Part shown: positions 35,405 through 47,570 of the stretch, in pieces
Layout of the letters: each line of letters starts with the position of its first letter
Position numbering within the stretch: the stretch's first letter is position 1
Assembly: GCA_963082975.1 (NCBI GenBank)
Contig: OY720344.1
Coordinates: forward strand, 88,908,107 to 88,972,106
Length of the DNA: 64,000 nucleotides
DNA from: Labia minor
Taxonomy: Eukaryota; Arthropoda; Insecta; Dermaptera; Spongiphoridae
Direction: 5' to 3'
Program-made: the position numbers and the translations under genes
Notes under the pieces: generated by a model
Told to the model about the DNA's origin: nothing
Databases searched by the model: none
What the model saw: only the letters and a program-made list of their open reading frames with translations

Positions 35405-35583
35405 GACATAATTCGAAAAATGGTATTTTCCGACTCAGGGAGGTCTAAAACGTCAAGATCTATCGAAATCTCGAAGTCGAAATTTTTGACGATTCCAATA
35501 CTTCCCTTATACGAAGTATGCGGGAAAGTAAAAAAAGGTAACCGTTTGTCCCGGTTTCGTGTTTTCGAAATATGGTCACCCTA
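34838..35583 (-). mobile_element. hAT-type MITE E3, truncated and interrupted by family L
   Basis: Two separated blocks match MITE E2 at 39990-40168: TTCAATTTGGTTCTAAAAAA (ending 34930) and GGTAACCGTTTGTCCCGG to ATATGGTCACCCTA (35537-35583). Between them lies the 0.6-kb family L element. The far end with the second terminal repeat is missing. E3 is older than the L insertion. Confidence 0.75.
34931..35529 (+). mobile_element. Interspersed element family L, copy 1
   Basis: About 600 bp bounded by inverted ACTTTCCCGCATA (after a GAGTGTCCTCCCCTAG leader) and TATGCGGGAAAGT. It was inserted in an A-rich site of MITE E3. The interior has GTCACTTCCGGTAGTCAG, CCACTTCCGGTTAACTG, a (CATA)n(CA)n microsatellite, GACTCAGGGAGGTCTAAAAC and GACGATTCCAATACTTCCC. 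It is non-coding. The matching copy at 47401-48508 confirms both ends. The superfamily is not determined. Confidence 0.75.
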
Positions 35584-35589
35584 TATATA

Positions 35590-36753
35590 TATATGTATAT
35601 ATATTCTTCATTAACAAAATATGTGATATCTCTAATGAATATGTGAATGTAAAAAGATAAAAATATAATAATTATATTATTACCGCGTTAAATATATATT
35701 TAAATATTTAATAATATAATATATATTATATACTCATATATACTTATATATATTCTATAGGTATAATCAATACTATTTATAAAGATAATGATCTTCTTTT
35801 ATTTGAACTTTTTAAAAAATAGAACAGTTATTCATATGAATAAAAAATAATTTTAATGACGTTTATTTAGTTTGTATATTTAATGGGGAGAAAAAAAATA
35901 TTTATAACTTTCTTTTAACGATATTCGAGTATTTTTGCGCACCTAAGTTTTAAATAAATTGTTAATTATTAATAAATTAATTCCATCTAATCAATGAAAG
36001 GATAAAATCACCTAAAAGGAATTCCTTTAAGTCTAAAGGGATTAAATTAAGCGAAAATGTTATTTATATGTTCATTGAAATGAATTATATTTGTGGCAAT
36101 AGGAGATTCATTCGCTTTACTGAATAATTAAATGTAGTCTTTACATATGGTTTAGAATTAGTATATGTTGGTTCATATAATCAGAAGTCATATGGTCATT
36201 TAAGCAATATTCATTAAATAGATTGAATTAAGGGTTGTATTTGTGTAACTACAGCATTAATTAATTTTATAATGTGGGATAACAATCATTAAGAAATCAA
36301 TTTCATTAAAATTTTATCAAAAAAAAAAAAAAATTACATTACATTGTATTGACCACGAAGAATAATAAAATTTTGGATAAAATAAAAAGTAATTCAGAAA
36401 TTTAGGTAAATCCTTTTAAATAGTTGATTTTGATTAATTTATTCAACATTTATCTTTTAAATTTGTTTTGAATCCCGTGAAAGCAAAAACATGTAATAAA
36501 TAGTAACGAGTAAAAGGAGAGATTTTGGTACAATTAGAACTAATATAATGTATCTACTGGGTTAATAATCTTAAAATAAAAAAAAATTTTAATAAATAAA
36601 AAAAAAGAAACATTTATGTGCAGATGAATTTATTTTTTTTTAATTTAATTTTATTTTTAAATATGAAATTTTACAGTCCTCTTTAGATTAATGTACTTTA
36701 CAGTTCCCAAAGGTTTTTCAATCCATGATCAATATTACTTAAAAAGAGTGAAT

Positions 36754-36792
<39 letters not shown>

Positions 36793-38015
36793 TGTGTGTG
36801 AAGAAGAGAATATAAATATAATAAAAGTATCAACGATTTGAGAAAATTCGAAAAACTTTTAAACTAAACAACCAACAATACTAAATTAAATATGTCACCT
36901 GTCGATCAAGGTTTAATTACTCTATTTACTCTCTGGGGTTTCTCTAATTAACGATACGTTTTAAATTATTTTAAAGTTGGAAAATAAAACAAAATGACAA
37001 ATCAGTAAATACTTTTTATCTCAACAAGATTTTTTTTTTATTTCGTTTTGTAATAAATTTACATTTATTTTTTTTTTTTTGTAACTTTGTATTGAACGCA
37101 TTTTTATTAAGTGAGGAAATAATTTCCGATAGATAGCAAAGTCACTGATATTGCATCTGTAAAATAACCGTCAAGAAATATTTCAAACAGATTAAATCTT
37201 GATAGAAGGGGTTATTTCAAACAAAATTAACCAGAACTGGAACGCGTTCCAGTACCTTTTCATGTCCCGACAACTTGCACTTAAATCTACTGTTAGAATT
37301 TCTTTTTTTGTGTTCGTAAATATTTTGTATAGTAAGAATAAGAAAAAATAAAAACTTATTTGGAATAAAATAGTTTGCTGACAATATGACTTTTTTGCTC
37401 CCACTATGGGTTCCCTTACTTCTTATTTTACCAATACATCACTGTTAGAAATAACAAGGAACTTCATGATGTCTATACATTTGAAAATGTAAAATATAAA
37501 ATGCAAGAGAAAGGGTTGAAAAAAATGAAAGTAAGTATTTATTTTTATTTCTAATAAATTAATACTTTTACTTGATAAATTTCAAATCAGTTGAATATTC
37601 ACACACCTATGCTAGGATTTATTTTAAAGATTACAGTTTCTCTATATATTATAAATAATTTTTATATTTTAGCAAAATTTTCTTTGTATTTTTTTTTTCC
37701 TTTCAGCCACATATTTAGACGAGGTTCTTAATACAATTAAATACTCATTAAATTAAATAAAAATATACTATTAATTGTATTATTTATTATAATAATGAGT
37801 ATAAAATAAAATTGGATTTAATTAATATTTAATTAATCCAATTATTTTAATTCAATTACTTATTTGTATTGTTATCGAAATAGAACGATTTTTTAATCAT
37901 ACATATGGGAAACTCGAATGAGATAATTAATTGGAAATAAAATTCCGTATAGGTATAAATAGCAAAGCCTAAATTTATATTTAAGCTACGAATAATTTTC
38001 CTTGTTTAAATTAAA
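35590..38015. other. AT-rich DNA with a (GA)n(TG)n tract
   Basis: A compound (AG)n(TG)n microsatellite lies at about 36752-36801, and a perfect 16-bp palindrome CTGGAACGCGTTCCAG at about 37237-37252. The 70-residue minus frame at 37192-37404 overlaps the palindrome and has no recognisable motif. Nothing else is seen. Confidence 0.5.
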
Positions 38016-38019
38016 AGTT

Positions 38020-38385
38020 TATCTCTATCACTGTACTCTACGGAACTCAAAAGTTCTTAACCGCAGCAAGCACATTTCTTTAAGTGTTTCTATCTTGAGC
38101 CACAACTATCTAACTCGTACTATCTCCCATCTCTCTCACGTCCCTTCCTATATTGTTCACCCACCGCGTCCTTGGTCTTCCAAGCTGACGTTTCCCAATC
38201 GGTTTCCCCACTAATATATTTTTCGCCATTCTTTCCTCTCCCATTTTAGTCACGCATATTGCCCATCGTAGCCTTTTTGATTTTATAACCCTAACTATCT
38301 CTGGAGATTCATAGAGGTCATACGATTTCTCGTTGTGCAGTGTCCGCCATTCCCCAGTGACCTCATCTTTCTTTGGCATCATTCT
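38020..38385 (-). pseudogene. Non-LTR retrotransposon 3' fragment R6
   Basis: The minus-strand frame encodes PKKDEVTGEWRTLHNE, SYDLYESPEIVRVIKSKRLR, ICVTKMGEERMAKNIL and LGRPRTRWVNNIGRDVREMG, the C-terminal region of the GATA-tailed family. The sequence downstream of the frame ends CTCTACGGAACTCAAAAG, then a decayed TATCTCTATC tail. The final DTWRSVVAAAKNF block is frame-damaged. Dead 5'-truncated insertion. Confidence 0.8.
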
Positions 38386-39370
38386 TTCTTTACAATTATT
38401 CATTTTATATTCTCTGTCGAAAAAGAAACTACTTAACTGAGCCACCAGAGGCGCTGAATGATGACATGGAGCATTATAAGGGTTAATTTTTAAAGATTAA
38501 TTACTGCGGTTATTAAATAAATATTGATATAATATATAGCTTATGTTCAAATAGAGGGTATATAAGAATATTGAGATGTAATTTTATAGAAATCGGTTCA
38601 CCTAATTTTGAGTCTATAACGTCGCAAGCATACAGACTGACATAAACATTATAAAGTCACTTTTCGCTTCTATAAGTCAATGAATCGTGAAGATTTGCAA
38701 AAAATTAAATTCAAATTAATGAGCAGACAAAATACATAAAGATTACTTGATATTATTATATTGAATTTGATGTTAATATCTGTATTTTTATAAATATTAA
38801 TTTTATATTATCAAGATTTTTTTTGTGTTTATTCCTCTCAATCACATATTTAGGCAAGATTCCAAATTAGATTAAAAAAAGCCTTTAAAATAAATAAAAA
38901 TATATATTAATAAAAATCACTATAAATATAAAATGGGATATAATTAATAATACATGCTGTACATACTCAAAGATATCATCAAATTATTCTAAAATAATAG
39001 GTATAAATGTTTCTAATTTATTTTAACAAATTACTTTAGAAAATGTTATTAGGATAAATAATCTACTACGATTAAGTGAAAGAAATTAATTTTAAATTTT
39101 TTTACTTTTTCCATCTTTCGTTTAAATATGAAATATATATACATACTTTTCCATAAATGATGTTGAGTTGGACCATGAACACAGGGATATACAATTATAC
39201 ACTAATTAAATAATAAAACTGAGTGACGATGTATATGTTATAAATGACACGACACAACTGAAATTTTATTTTAAACAAAATTAAAAAATATATTTTTTAT
39301 AGAAAAATATCTTATCGCGTTTTTTTTTTTATTTTTATTATAAAAATATAAATTTCCCTTTAAAGATAAC
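38386..39370. other. AT-rich DNA without recognisable features
   Basis: No supported feature. Confidence 0.5.
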
Positions 39371-39371
39371 T

Positions 39372-39600
39372 AGCTGCTCCGAGCGCCTTCGGCGCTCTTC
39401 ACACCTAGACGGGGGCTCCGCCCCCTGTACCCCCGAGTGATACATAGTATTTGGTTGAAAGTCTGTATGTAAAAGATTTTCATCCATTTTGTTTCAATCA
39501 GTATAAGTTGATAAGACATGTATTTGTTTTCTTGTAAAATATATTTTAATTTAATCAGTAAATTAATTATATATTATTATTGTATATGTTATATTTATCT
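39372..39600 (-). repeat. Retrotransposon-linked repeat D with two GC-rich hairpins, copy 2
   Basis: Plus-strand landmarks are GAGCGCCTTCGGCGCTC, a perfect 7-bp stem with a TTC loop, and GGGGGCTCCGCCCCC, a perfect 6-bp stem with a TCC loop. CGAGTGATACATAGTATTTG and the AT-rich link to the retrotransposon end follow. The order is the exact inverse of copy 1 at 21626-21848. The hairpins here are more perfect than in copy 1, suggesting this copy is closer to the ancestral form. Confidence 0.8.
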
Positions 39601-40430
39601 AACTCTGTGTCTCTACAGTTTTCGAAAGTTCTTAGCCGCAAAATCCACATTTCTCTAAGCGTCCCTATCCTGAGCTACAACCAAATCCTACCCTGTCCCA
39701 TCTCTCCCATGTCCCTTCCTTCATTGTCCACCCACCTTGGTCCTTGGTCTTCCACCGGATGTTTCCCAATCGGTTTCTCCCAATTTCTAGTTTCTTCAAT
39801 TCCAACCACGTCCCCTTCCCATCCCAGCCTTCTTGATTTTATAACCTTAACTATATCTGGAAATTATTTCTCGTTATGCCATTTCCGCCATCCCCCTGTG
39901 ACCTCATCTTCTTTTGGCCTATAAATGCTGCGAACAATATTAATCTCACAAATACTCCAAATCTACTCTCGTCTCCCAGAGTCATCGATAGGGTGACCAA
40001 ACGTCCCGTCTTTAGGTGCACTGTCCCAAAAATGTCTTCGGGACAGCCTACTGTCCCGTTTTTTCAATATTTAGGACATTTCTTAATTTTTTTTTCAAAA
40101 TTTTTTCAATTTAGTTCTAAAAAATACCGTTTGTCCCGGTTTGGTGTTCTCGAAATATGGTCACCCTATCATCGATCAACATGAAAAATAATTGTTTTAT
40201 ATATTTTAATTTTGATCCTCTTTGATGAGATAAGCCCCTTTACTGCATAATAACAGGCGTTACTCAATTACAACGTCGATTTAAATTCTTCTCGAATATT
40301 ATTATCTTTCGTGATTAGAGATCTTAAGTATTTAAATATTTATACTTTTTCAAATTCTACATTTTGTATGTTAATTGTATGTAAGTCGTATCCGTATCAT
40401 AATTCTTGAATTTTTTTGTTTAATTACATT
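39600..40430 (-). pseudogene. Non-LTR retrotransposon fragment R7, interrupted by MITE E2
   Basis: Minus-strand copy of the GATA-tailed family. From the 3' end it shows the AAGTTCTTAGCCGC terminus, the post-reverse transcriptase block, then, beyond the inserted MITE, the segment around ACAGGCGTTACTCAATTACA and CTTAAGTATTTAAATATTTA that corresponds to the NNIREEFKSRLQS region. Frames are broken throughout. Confidence 0.75.
39990..40168 (-). mobile_element. hAT-type MITE E2
   Basis: Ends AGGGTGACCAAACGTCCCG and CGAAATATGGTCACCCTA are inverted. TCATCGAT flanks the 179-bp element on both sides (39982-39989 and 40169-40176), with a one-base ambiguity at the edge. It carries the GGGACA/TGTCCC internal motifs of the family and lies inside retrotransposon R7, so it is younger than R7. 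Confidence 0.88.
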
Positions 40431-40589
40431 TCGGATGATTTTTCATCAATTTCTCTAATCATATGTCTCCTCTTCCAGTCCAATTCATTTACCTATCAAT
40501 GTTGCATAAGGCTTTTAAATTTCTTAATTTGGCTAGAACACTCCATTTTTTAAAATTTTAAATAGAGGGAGAGAGAGAAAGGTTCTAAT

Positions 40590-40680
40590 TAAATATATAT
40601 ATATATATATATCTGTTTCTATGACAGCAAAAAAGTAAACAAATTACATACATACAAACGCTCTCCTTTATATATATTTC
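40590..40680 (-). repeat. Short repeat family P, copy 2
   Basis: Reverse complement of 17078-17165: ACAGCAAAAAAGTAAACAAA, a short TACA run, then CAAACGCTCTCCTTTATATA. It has fewer TATG units than copy 1. Confidence 0.6.
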
Positions 40681-40684
40681 TGGA

Positions 40685-43600
40685 AAATGGAACACCCGCA
40701 GCTCAGCTCAGGAGTTACCTAAGATTCTAATTTCTTTTTTATTTTTCATCATTTGAGGTACCCTTCACCTCAGAAAAATTTGGTTACCTTACTCCTTGTA
40801 GTTTAGGCTCTGGAGTTTTTTGCGTACAGACGGACACTAGCGTATTAAATATATAGATTAACAATTAATATTTCGGAGAATATACTTTTTTAAATTTATA
40901 TACTAAATATGATAAGCACATTTAGAAAGAGATGGTAATAAAGTAATTAAGAAAGTATAATTAATCAAAAGTATTATAATTAATTTTATTTTCTGCGAAA
41001 TCTTTATTATATTTTTCTTAAATATCATTGTTCATATTCTTTTTTTTCAATATTATTTATCATTTTTAAAATATCAATAATTATTTTCAAATCTTAATTA
41101 TTAATCAATTATAATAATAAAATGAAATTCGGGGTATTAATTATAATTTTTAACATGAAATGAATTCTTTAGTATATTGTAAAGAAACATTATTTTTTAA
41201 TATATTTTTAAATTTTAAAATATTTTTTCAAAAATTATAAATAAATTTACATTTGTTTTGATTACTTCTAATAATAAAACTAATATAATTTGTTAAATTT
41301 TAATTAATTTATTTATTTTATTATCCTTTTATAAAAATAATATTTTAAAGATTGTACCAGATTTTTTTTTTTGCAATTTCATAAATTTAACCCTTTTTCC
41401 CAAATAATATAACAATAAATCATCATGATTGAACTGAAAATAAATTAGTTCTTGGGGAAGAATCGCAGGATATTTATTATCTGAAAAGTGAAAGCTCTTA
41501 TTTACGATCTCGTTTTATATATTTTGTTGAAATTAATTATTAACGAAAATTATAAAGGTCGAAAAATGTACAAAGGAATGTCATTCATAATTGTAAATAC
41601 CTATATGTCTATAATTCTTCCCCTCCAAATTTAATTGCTTTATTGTTGGTGGTTGGTTTTTAAGCCACAAGTTGTTTGATGTTTTTTGAAACTAAAAAAA
41701 ATATATAAAAGCTTTTAAATTTAATAATTAAAATAAATATCAAACGTTTCTAGTAGAAAAGAAATAATTTAAAAAAAGGAGTTTTATTAAAATGCAGTAA
41801 AGTATATAAATAGGCAGTTATTATTTTTTTTTTTTTGCTCTTAAGTGAATGTTACCCTATTCTTATTTTCTTTTCTATTGAAGTTAATTTAAACAAAAGA
41901 TGTATCTTTATTTATTGTAAAATGCATAATTAATAAATTAAAAATATTATAATTGTAACAAAGGCAAGTTTGATTGACAATATAAAGCTAGATAGGAATA
42001 AGGAAATTGGGAGAAGATAGAAATTGGATGGAATTAGCTTGGAATATGGATAATAGGGAGAAAGTGCTTGTTGAGTTGAGTATAGTACAGGATAAATATA
42101 TCAATATATCAATAATAACAAATTTTATTTTTGATTCTAATTTTAATGTAAAATAATTATTATAATCTAAGGGGATTTTTAATCTAAAAAAAATAGAGTA
42201 GATTGTACTATTAATAAAATTTTAAAATTGTTGGTGTTTTGTATTGGAATGTATGTTTATTTTTAAAGTGGAATCCGATTTCATACTCCAATTTAGAATG
42301 AGAATTAAGTACCACAAAGGCAAATTATGTTGAAATCAACTAAAATTTCATCCAACCAGATTTTAATTTAATTTTAATTATAAATATATTGAAAGGGCAT
42401 TTTAATTAATATTAATTTGATAACTATTCTAATTATTTTTAATTACATTATATGTTCTATTCATCTCTTTACCTTATTTTTATATAATATAAATATATAT
42501 TTAAATTGAATTTAATCAATAGTTGAATAAAACATTAATTGAATATTGAAATAAGTTATTCTTTAGGAAGAATTATAAAATAACATTATTTCATAAAATG
42601 AGTTATAAACAAGCTGGTGTGGAGTGGAGAAACAAGTTAATTCTTGAATTTAGATAATTTTTAAATAATTGTCAAGGAGACCTTTTTTTCTCTCACCTCA
42701 ACAATTGACATGCAAACAGGAGGCCCTGCGGTGTAGTTACTCAGCAAGCTATATTTCACTTAGAGTGCTGAAAATGGTTTCAGCACAACGAACAAAAACC
42801 GCAATAGATAATAAAAAAAAAGAGGAAAACTTGTTTCGCAAAACATGTTTTCCGATATCGATGCCCATGGCTTGCTGGGCTAATATTCAGATTTCGCATT
42901 TGAAACCAGAAATCGAAACAAAACGAAAATGACCTTAATATATGAATGCAGTATACGTATATGAATGTGAACAATACAAAAAGAACCTATCAATGAAAAT
43001 GTAAAATTCATTTTTCTTTTTATGGTTTTTATTCATTCTATTGAAACTGGTTTGTTTTTCTAAAAAGGTAAAAATTAATTTATGAACATGTTTTCTTTTC
43101 AATTTTTTAAACTAAAATCCAAATATACATAAAATAATTATATTTCCTAGTATCATAATATTTATAATCGTTAAAATGATGGAATCACTTAGAAATCGAA
43201 TTACGAGAAATTACATGACCTACAAATATAACTAATCATAAAATCAAGGAGGTTGCTATGGTTGGGAAGAATGAGTTAAGAGAATAATATAAAATTTGTT
43301 TAAAAACTAAACGACCACTAAGTTTACTATGCAAGGGATATAACACAGTTTGGGGATGGTTGGAGAAATGAGGTAACTGCCGAACTTTCGATTACAATTC
43401 ATTACCTTATTAAATGAATTAAAATATAAAGAGTTATTTTAGGAATTCTCATATTTTATGATAGAATAGAAATGTACTATAAATGTACTTCTTCTTCTTC
43501 TTCTTCCTTTTAGGCTTCCAGCCTGTTTGTTTCCAAAAGAAGGCATTCTTATCGGTCTTTCCACATGTTCCAAATGTTAATGTAATTAATCTTACTATTA

Positions 43601-44315
43601 TTCTTGAGAGCAATTATTAATAATTAAATACATTTAAATATTGGAGATAATACTTCACTTTAAATGAATATCTAATAGATAAAATTAACCCTTAATACTA
43701 ACCATAAAAAAGGGAAAAAAAGTTTTTAATGTCGAATTTAAATAACATTTTTTTTCTAAAAGGTTTTTTTCATAACATTTTGAAATTTTTTAAAATTAAT
43801 GCCAAACTCTTAGTTGAAATATTCACTTTTTTATATATGTATAAAATATCTAAAAAATGACGTATCATATATATATTTGATAAAAAAAATTCTTTGTTAC
43901 ATCAAGTTGGTATTATATGCTAAAGTTCATCAAAAGTAAATTTCCCGTTGGAAATATCAAAATGTTGACATATTGAAAGTTGCACATGGTGTTCACATTT
44001 CCTTGTCAAGTTTTTATCGCAAATAGCATTTATTTGAAACTTTTGAGGGATAGCGAGCGACGCTCAGATCTTTTCTAAAGTGACTATGAATGATGGTTTC
44101 TTGAAATCAAATGGGCCGATCTTTATTTATGTCATTTTGATTTCTTTATTCATATCTTTATATAATTTATCTACATACAGTTTTTTTTAAATTGATTGAC
44201 ATTTTTTTCATAAACATTTTATTTTTAAACTTAAACCATAAGAAAATCGTTATAATTATTTTTAAAGATAGATCCTATAAAAAGTCTATATAGTTTTACT
44301 CATTTGATGTCTTTT
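40685..44315. other. AT-rich DNA without supported genes
   Basis: The frame at 42669-42932 (87 residues) lies in a slightly GC-richer stretch but shows no domain and overlaps a minus-strand frame, so it is not called. A (TTC)n tract lies at about 43488-43506. The stretch 43900-44110 has a GC-richer core (GATAGCGAGCGACGCTCAGA) that may be a further decayed transposase. Confidence 0.5.
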
Positions 44316-44320
44316 CATAT

Positions 44321-44860
44321 TGTCTCAAAAAATGTATACACACTTTAAATAAAGGAAACTTGATGTTTATTATAATTCGATAACTCGTATATTCACTTTC
44401 AATGGAATTGAATCACTGTTGCAGTGCGTGGAATTTATCTTTTAGGTATCCCCATAAAAATAAAAACCTGAATAGTTCCATCAGTTTCAAACTTATTTAA
44501 TTAGTCTGGTTCAATTTGAGTGTTGGGGATTGGTGGTGGTTCTTTTAAATTGGTTGTCCTAAATTGTCTTTGCTCCTCAACTGCGTTTCATACTTTCAGT
44601 AGCTTTAGAATTCATTTCCTTTCATCATAGTTTATTCTGGCTGCCATCATTTGGTTCAATCGAGATATTCTTTTGTCGGGGATATATAATGGTTGGCAAC
44701 AGTGTCTGAACCAGAACGGATATCAGTTTGAGAACAGACGGTAACAAGACAATAGAATGATATTAGTAAATTTTACTAGTTGTTGAAAATTATTCAGATA
44801 TTAGTATATAATATTAATAAATTTATAATTATTTATAAAATGTGTATACATTTTTGGACA
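44321..44860 (-). mobile_element. Decayed Tc1/mariner-like element O with helix-turn-helix remnant
   Basis: The ends TGTCTCAAAAAATGTATACA and TGTATACATTTTTGGACAC are inverted repeats of about 20 bp with one gap. Broken minus-strand frames between about 44440 and 44660 read ARINYDERK, NAVEEQRQFRT, KEPPP and KFETDGTIQ. These resemble the N-terminal helix-turn-helix domain (DUF4817-like) common in arthropod transposable elements. The catalytic part is absent, so it is a dead deletion copy of about 540 bp. Confidence 0.6.
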
Positions 44861-44869
44861 CCGTGTATA

Positions 44870-45838
44870 TCATGCAACTTTCCCACAATTATATCAAACG
44901 ACCATGTGTTTAAAAAGTGGCATTTCAGCTTACAATTTTTGTAATTTGTATTATATACTTGTGCATTTGTACTTTAAGAGATATTCCTTTTACTTTCTTT
45001 TTCTTTTTCACAATTTTATTTTTTTAAATTAAATTTAAATTTATAAAAAAAAATTAAATTAATGGAATTAATATCGAATTGAAACACTCGATTTGGTTTA
45101 AATTGATTTATTTGTTTACATATGTGTACATTTTGATAATTATATCATCCACAGAACTTTTCAATTAAAACTTAAATGTTTATAGTTTTAATTTAGGTTG
45201 AAAATAAAACAAAATATTTCAACGAATCTCTTTTAGTTAAACTAATTAATTTTATAAATAACTTTAAATTCACTTTTTTAAATAACAATAAATAAAGAAA
45301 ATCACTTAATAGGGAGTGCAAGGAAATAAGGATAAAAATTATGCGTGTAAGTTTTATTTAAAATCTTGAAAAGGAATTTTTATTCAATTTAGAAAGTTCA
45401 TATTAAACAATTCTCTTATTTATTATTTATTAAAATTCTTCCAAAAAATAATTAAAATTTCGATGTTAATTAAAAAAACAAAAATAATAATTAATATTAG
45501 CAATGCCGACCACCTAAGGCTTGATCCCTGAGGTGAAATAAAATTCATTAAATCAAACAAATTTATAATATTTGTGTATGGATGATGTATATAAATGTAA
45601 AATTTGAAAACAAAATTTAATCAACAAATCTACGATCTTTAACGAATGAAATTCTACAAACGTATTTAATATGAGGAAATTTAGAAAATTTTATTAAATC
45701 TAGTACAAATGTTTGAATCAATTTATTTTTGTGTTGGCATCGTAGAATTGAACTTCAAGAGGCATGACACAAGCACTAACAAACATTAAAGTAACTATAT
45801 CCAGAGAAGTATATTGAGAGAATAGAGTAAGGTCAAAT
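44870..45838. other. AT-rich DNA without recognisable features
   Basis: No supported feature. Confidence 0.5.
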
Positions 45839-45854
45839 TACAGATGATGTGAAT

Positions 45855-46632
45855 CTATCTATCTATCTCTGTGGCTCTACGGAACTCGAAAGTTCTTGGC
45901 CGCAGCAACCACACTTCTCCAAGTGTCCCTATTCTGAGCCACAACCCTCCAATCCCTATCCTCTCCCATTTCTCTCAAGTCCCTTCCTACATTATCCACC
46001 CACCGCGTCCTTGGTCTTCCAAGCGGGCGTTTCCCACTCAGTCTCCCCCCCAATATATTTTTCGTCATTCTTTCCTCCCCCATTCTAGCCACATGCCCTG
46101 CCCACCGCAGCCTTCTCGATTTTATAATTCTAACTATATCTGGAGATGCATAGAGGTCATGCAGTTCCTCGTTATGCAGTCTCCGCCATTCCCCGGTGAC
46201 CTCATCTTTCTTTGCCCATAAATGCTTCGAAGAATTCTCAAATACTCTAAATCTATTCCCGTCTTCTAAGGTCATAGACAGCCGGTAAAATAATTGTTTT
46301 ATATATTTTAATTTTTATCCTCTTTATAATAATTTTGACGCGATAAGCCCCTTTACGGCATTATAACAGGCGCTTCCCGATTGTAACCTCGCTTTAAACT
46401 CTTCTCGAATATTATATCTTTCGTTATTACAGAAGTATTTAAATTTTTCTACATTTTCAAATTCTATATTTTGTATGTTAAGACTCTGTGTGTGTTAATA
46501 CTATTCCTCTCTGTTACTAAATACTTTGTCTTAGCAATATTTATTTCCACCCCCACCTCTTTTCCTGCTTCGATTAATTTTTCTACGCTATCTTTAATTA
46601 CACTTGCCGAATCTCCTATTATATTTAAGTCG
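45855..46632 (-). pseudogene. Non-LTR retrotransposon insertion R8 (5'-truncated, target duplication intact)
   Basis: The clearest copy of the GATA-tailed family. A 15-bp duplication ACAGATGATGTGAAT flanks it (45840-45854 and 46633-46647). On the minus strand it starts at the second aspartate codon of reverse transcriptase motif C (DLNIIGDSASVIKDSVEKL). It continues through the thumb-like region, then a 132-residue open stretch (45877-46275) with FRVFENSSKHLWAKKDEVTG, RLRWAGHVARMGEERMTK, LGRPRTRWVDNVGRDLREMG and DTWRSVVAAAKNFRVP. It ends with a (GATA)n tail at the 3' end. Small deletions (for example around VLYGCEAW) break the frame. The family would need its own reverse transcriptase and endonuclease, absent here. 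Confidence 0.9.
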
Positions 46633-46649
46633 ACAGATGATGTGAATAT

Positions 46650-47050
46650 ACTAATTAAATTCCATTAAAGTATGTTAATTCATAAATATAAATCATTTCA
46701 CATTCTCTCATCTCATTAGTTTTTTTAAATATATATATACTATAATACTATAATACTTTCTTAGCATTTCTAATTCAATAGCATAAGGACAATAAACAAA
46801 ATTTAATGCAAATCGCTGACAAAAATTTTTAACATCAACAAGACTAATGTAACTAACAAAATCATATGAAACTTTTGTAATATTTCAAGGACAGCGGATT
46901 TTTAAAAATCTAGTCATCATATAGTAATTAGTATATTCTTTCGTGAGTATCAAAATATTATAAAAATTATGAGAATATTTTTTTTTCAATGAATTTAAAA
47001 AACACCAAATGTAAAATTTACATTCCATTGGCGGTATTTTAATATCTCGC
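46650..47050. other. AT-rich DNA without recognisable features
   Basis: No supported feature. Confidence 0.5.
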
Positions 47051-47400
47051 TATCTATGTTTTCACACGATTTGAAGGTCCCTGAGTAATTTTCACTAAGG
47101 TTGAGATAAATGTCTGTGTGTATATAGACAAGATTACGCAAAAACGGTTTTAGCTAGAATAAAGAAATTTGATATTCGGGCATTATTCAAAATTTGTAGT
47201 TTTCTATCAACTTTTGAGAAATGTAGCTCAACCGGAAGAGTGTCGTTACCTACAATGTTTTGATTTTTTACCTCTAAACTGACCGTAAAAATAAAGATAT
47301 ATGTTTGATAATTTTTCATATGATTAAAGATTATATAAAACTACTATATATAGAATTTCAGCTTGATTGAATCGCTGTAAGTACCGGAATTATAATTTTT

Positions 47401-47539
47401 ACTTTCCCGCATACTTCGTATAAGGGAAGTATTGGAATCGTCAAAAATTTCGACTTCGAGATTTTGATAGATCTTGACGTTTTAGACCTCCCTGAGTCGG
47501 AAAATACCATTTTTGGAATTATGTCTGTGTGTGTGTATG

Positions 47540-47570
<31 letters not shown>

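Noticed and set aside
42669-42974. Overlapping frames on both strands in a slightly GC-richer patch
   Set aside because: No domain, no splice signals and no strand preference.
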